Of a stretch of 51,569 nt of DNA, positions 48,635-51,569 are shown piece after piece. The notes beneath the pieces were generated by a model. That model saw only the letters and a program-made list of their open reading frames with translations, was not told where the DNA came from and ran no database searches. Source of the stretch: an uncultured Opitutia bacterium (GTDB lineage: Bacteria; Verrucomicrobiota; Verrucomicrobiia; Opitutales; Opitutaceae); NCBI GenBank assembly GCA_903825285.1, contig CAIJZY010000032.1, forward strand, positions 1 through 51,569. The letters are read 5' to 3'. The position numbers and the translations under genes are program-made. Numbering within the stretch: the stretch's first letter is position 1; every line of letters begins with the position of its first letter.

Positions 48635-49798
48635 ATGAACAAAGTCATCACCATCAACCTCGGCGGGAATGCGTACCAGCTGGAGGAGGGCGGCTACGAC
48701 GCCCTGCGCTCCTACCTGGACGCCGCCGGCCGGCGCCTCGAGGGCAATCCCGACCGCGACGAGATCATCGCGGACATCGAGCGGGCGATCGCCGACAAGG
48801 TCCGGGGCGTGCTGGGCGCGAACAAGACCGTGGTCCTGGCCAGGGAGGTCGCCGCCATCATCGCCGAGATGGGTCCGGTGGAGGACACCGCGGACGCGGA
48901 CACCGCGGCCGGCACGCCGGAGTCCACCCCGGCCGCCGCCCCCGGAACGGCCGGGGCGAAAATCCCGCCGCGGCGGCTCTACAAGATCCGCGAGGGCGCG
49001 ATGGTCAGCGGCGTCTGCAACGGCCTCGCGGCCTACTTCCGCGTGGACGTGACCCTGGTCCGGCTGGTGTTCGCCTTCGTCACGTTCTTCTACGGCACCG
49101 GGCTCCTGGTCTACATCATCCTCGCGATCGTGATCCCCTCGGCCGAGACCACGGAGGAGAAGGCGGCCGCGCAGGGCACGCCGGCCGCCACCGCGCAGGA
49201 GTTCATCCGCCGGGCCCGCGCGGGCTATTATGAGGGGATGCGGACGTTCGGCGACCGGAAGGCGCATCGCGAATGGCGCCGCCGGTTCAAGGATGAGATG
49301 CGGGACTGGAGCCGGGACTTTCGCCAGGAGATGCACCAGCACGCGAACCGCTGGTGGCAGCAGGGCGGTCCGACGTGGACGCCGCGGTCCGGTGCGTGGT
49401 TCGCCCTGCCCTTCCTCAGCCTGTTCCTCGGCCTGATTGCGATCCTCGGCCTCTGGGTGGGCTACACGCTCATCACTTCCGGCACGGTCATCGGGCTGCC
49501 CCTGCCCGCCTCCATGCCGGTGTGGGTGGCGATCCTTTTCCTCATTGTCGTGATCCAGGCGATCCGCTGGCCATTCAAGGCCATGCGCCGCTCCTACTAC
49601 TGCGGCGGCTACGGTCCGCCCTGCTGCGGGCCCCTCGGCTTCCTCTGGCATCTCTGCGTGTGGGCCGCCGTGATCTGGTTCATCTACTGGCTGACCCAGG
49701 GCGGCCATTCCGCCACGCTGCACGACCTCGCGCAGCACCTCCCCGGCAAGCTCCACCACGCGCTCAGTTCACTGAAGCAGTGGTGGGAGCAGCTGTAG
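48635..49798 (+). CDS. PspC-domain membrane protein
   Basis: A 387-residue inner-membrane protein. Residues 1-60 (MNKVITINLGGNAYQLEEGGYDALRSYLDAAGRRLEGNPDRDEIIADIERAIADK) are the cytoplasmic N-domain seen with PspC in several phyla. Residues 112-175 (YKIREGAMVSGVCNGLAAYFRVDVTLVRLVFAFVTFFYGTGLLVYIILAIVIPSA) are the PspC domain with one membrane span. A charged linker and three further helices follow, with a Cys-rich loop CGGYGPPCCGP. PspC senses or buffers membrane stress. It is regulated with the PadR gene. Confidence 0.9.
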   Translation: MNKVITINLGGNAYQLEEGGYDALRSYLDAAGRRLEGNPDRDEIIADIERAIADKVRGVLGANKTVVLAREVAAIIAEMGPVEDTADADTAAGTPESTPAAAPGTAGAKIPPRRLYKIREGAMVSGVCNGLAAYFRVDVTLVRLVFAFVTFFYGTGLLVYIILAIVIPSAETTEEKAAAQGTPAATAQEFIRRARAGYYEGMRTFGDRKAHREWRRRFKDEMRDWSRDFRQEMHQHANRWWQQGGPTWTPRSGAWFALPFLSLFLGLIAILGLWVGYTLITSGTVIGLPLPASMPVWVAILFLIVVIQAIRWPFKAMRRSYYCGGYGPPCCGPLGFLWHLCVWAAVIWFIYWLTQGGHSATLHDLAQHLPGKLHHALSSLKQWWEQL

Positions 49799-49843
49799 CG
49801 GCAGGTTGACCGCTTCGTCCCCCACCCGCGCACCGGACGCGGC

Positions 49844-51457
49844 TCAGGCCGCGCTGGCCTCGGCCACGCGGCGCGCAACATAGCGGCCCGGGGCGGGACA
49901 CGCGGGCGATGCGGCAGACACGGACGGAAGCGGCGGCGTGCGCACGGCGGCGGCCTCCGGAAGCTCCACGGCTGCGGCGGCCTCGGGACGGGAGCCGGCC
50001 AGCTGCCGGAGCTCCTCGACGGTGGCGTTGAGCACCTTGGCCTGGGCGTTGAGCTCCTCGGAGGCGGCGGCGCTCTCCTCGGCGGTGCCGGCGGTGGTCT
50101 GCGTGACCTTGTCCATCTGGGAGACCGCGCCGTTGATCTGCGCGATGCCCTGGTTCTGCTCGGCGGAGGCGGAGGCGATCTCGGCGATGAGCTCGTCGAC
50201 CTTGCGCACCTTCCCCACGATTTCCTGCAGGCCGTCGGACACCTTGCGGTTGAGCGCGACGCCCCGCTCGCTCTTGGCGAGGCTGTCCGCGATCTTCTCG
50301 GCCGTCTCGCGCGCCGCCTGTGCGCTGCGCTGCGCCAGGCTGCGCACCTCGTCGGCCACCACGGCGAAGCCCGCGCCGGACTCGCCCGCGCGGGCGGCCT
50401 CGACGGCGGCGTTGAGGGCGAGGATGTTGGTCTGAAAGGCGATCTCGTCGATGGTCTTGATGATCTTGGCGATGTTGTCGCTCGAGGCCTTGATGGCGTC
50501 CATCGCGCGCGACATCTCCGTCATGTCCGCCGCGCCGGCGTCCGCCGCCGTGCGGGCCTGGTTGGCCAGCTCCTTCGCGGAGTTGGCGCTGTCGGCGTTG
50601 CGCCGGGTCATGCTCGACAACTCCTCCAGCGAGGAGCTGGTTTCTTCGAGCGAGGCGGCCTGCTCGCTGGAGGCCGAGGCGAGGCTCTGGCTGGTCTGCA
50701 CAAACTGGGCGGAGGCTGCGGCCACCTCGCTGGCGCTCAGGCCCAGCGTCTGGGCGAGCCGGCCCAGCTGCCGCGTGGTGCTGCGGCTCAGCCCCAGACC
50801 GACCAACAGGGCGAGGAACACGCCGCCCACCATGCCCGCCACGGTCAGCCACTCCACCCGGTGGGTCTCGGCATGAAAGGTCGCCTCCATCTCGGCGGTC
50901 GCATCGGAATTGATCTGCTGCGCCTGCGCGACGATCTGGTCGATCGCGTCGGTCGCCGGCCGGTCCATGCCCTTGACGAGCGAGTCGACCTTGGGCGCGG
51001 AGCCCGGATGTCCAGGCGTGAAGCATTGCAGCGCGGCGCGGTATTTCTCGCCCAGCTCATGATGCGTGCTGAGGCAGCGGTCGACGCCGGCGGCATCCAC
51101 GCCGTGCTCCAGCAGGAGGTCCTTGAGCTCGGCGAGGGTCTTGTCCGTGGCCGCCTCCTGGTCGCAGAATCCCTTGTAGTAGTGATCGTAGGTGGCCTGG
51201 TCGTTGCCGCCGCGCAGGAGGATGTCCTTCCACTCCTGGACCTGCTTCTTGAAGCTCACCTGGGCGGAGCGGGCGAGGTTGATGGACTGGCTGAGAAAAC
51301 GTCCCTGCTCCTTGAGCCTGCCGGTGATGACGTCCGCCTGGCCGGCCGCGCGGGTGAGTCCCCAGTACCCGACCGAGCCGACGGCCAGCGTGATGGCGGC
51401 GCCGGCCATGAAGCCGAGAATGAGTTTTCTGCTGAGGGCGAGGGATGATGTAGGCAC
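49844..51457 (-). CDS. Methyl-accepting chemotaxis protein
   Basis: A 537-residue transducer starting at GTG 51455-51457. TM1 is about residues 11-33, a helical periplasmic domain runs to about 200, and TM2 is about 204-222. The signalling domain has the conserved tip EIAFQTNILALNAAVEAARAGESGAGFAVVADEVRSLAQRSAQAA. After TM2 only RSTTRQLGRLAQTLGLSASEV precedes the signalling helices: the second HAMP helix and its connector (GDL ... DEIG) are not apparent. The tail is Ala/Pro-rich without a CheR pentapeptide. The ligand is unknown. It follows a sigma-28-like promoter. Confidence 0.9.
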   Translation of the reverse strand: MPTSSLALSRKLILGFMAGAAITLAVGSVGYWGLTRAAGQADVITGRLKEQGRFLSQSINLARSAQVSFKKQVQEWKDILLRGGNDQATYDHYYKGFCDQEAATDKTLAELKDLLLEHGVDAAGVDRCLSTHHELGEKYRAALQCFTPGHPGSAPKVDSLVKGMDRPATDAIDQIVAQAQQINSDATAEMEATFHAETHRVEWLTVAGMVGGVFLALLVGLGLSRSTTRQLGRLAQTLGLSASEVAAASAQFVQTSQSLASASSEQAASLEETSSSLEELSSMTRRNADSANSAKELANQARTAADAGAADMTEMSRAMDAIKASSDNIAKIIKTIDEIAFQTNILALNAAVEAARAGESGAGFAVVADEVRSLAQRSAQAARETAEKIADSLAKSERGVALNRKVSDGLQEIVGKVRKVDELIAEIASASAEQNQGIAQINGAVSQMDKVTQTTAGTAEESAAASEELNAQAKVLNATVEELRQLAGSRPEAAAAVELPEAAAVRTPPLPSVSAASPACPAPGRYVARRVAEASAA

Positions 51458-51501
51458 GTTGAGATGGGTTGGGACCGGAGACAGGTTCAGGAACCCAGCC
51501 T

Positions 51502-51528
51502 GTATCGGCAGAACTACCTAAGAGTTTA
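51502..51528 (-). promoter_or_regulatory. Sigma-28 (FliA) type promoter for the chemotaxis receptor
   Basis: On the minus strand TAAACTCT (51521-51528), an 11-base spacer and GCCGATAC (51502-51509) match the FliA consensus TAAAGTTT-N11-GCCGATAA at 13 of 16 positions with exact spacing, 44 bases before the GTG start. It implies that the receptor is expressed with the late flagellar regulon. Confidence 0.75.
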
Positions 51529-51569
51529 TACGATTTGTCCGGGGTTCGCCGTAGTGTATCCGCCCCAGC

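Overview
This window is very GC-rich DNA from a Gram-negative bacterium. It encodes TonB-dependent and TolC-type outer-membrane proteins, Tat and Sec export signals, a RhaT sugar transporter, a GHL6-type putative glycosidase and heparinase-like enzymes, OPT and DPP-IV-like proteins, many UroD-superfamily paralogues, and weak Shine-Dalgarno sites. This mix fits an Opitutaceae-like member of the Verrucomicrobiota, a polysaccharide-degrading lineage. That placement is inference from gene content, since no rRNA or marker gene is present. No tRNA, rRNA, CRISPR array, prophage or insertion sequence was recognised.

Layout. 1-203: the 3' end of a D-aminoacyl-tRNA deacylase gene. 210-2985: a TPR protein and a CPA1 Na+/H+ antiporter. 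2940-7967: a self-contained tripartite drug-efflux cluster (TolC-like, EmrA-like, EmrB-like) followed by its LysR regulator, with near-identical dyad operators in front of both the efflux genes and the regulator gene. 8105-9808: a receiver-HDOD protein whose phospho-acceptor Asp is Glu. 9989-13384: an MtaA/UroD-like protein divergent from a GHL6-type putative glycosidase, with a perfect palindrome inside the promoter spacer. 13442-16073: secreted small proteins and an exported putative (alpha/alpha)-toroid protein. 16148-18902: VOC, DoxX and pirin genes with a divergent LysR regulator. 18946-26271: two hypothetical proteins, an OPT transporter, two Tat-signalled proteins and a heparinase II/III-like protein. 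26289-29810: a minus-strand run of small accessory genes (GNAT, AlkD-like, VOC, DUF2164).

29989-33938: a tight plus-strand unit of rhaT, a UroD/MtaA-like gene, rhaM (mutarotase) and a second UroD/MtaA-like gene, pointing to uptake and processing of L-rhamnose or a modified rhamnose. 34000-43579: two Cys-motif exported proteins, an ECF sigma/FecR/TonB-receptor signalling module, and a 981-residue exported protein with five thioredoxin-like domains, four of them with WCGPC and one degenerate. 43652-46635: a stand-alone LuxR-type HTH protein, a DPP-IV-like peptidase and a GNAT. 46695-46786: a large imperfect palindrome built from a 9-base repeat. 46819-48009: a fourth UroD/MtaA-like gene. 48282-49798: a PadR regulator with a dyad operator and a PspC-domain membrane protein. 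49844-51457: a methyl-accepting chemotaxis protein behind a sequence matching the sigma-28 (FliA) promoter consensus at the correct spacing.

The most promising leads for an undescribed system are the rhamnose/UroD-like operon, together with the two other HxC-containing UroD-like proteins, and the TonB/FecIR plus five-thioredoxin locus.
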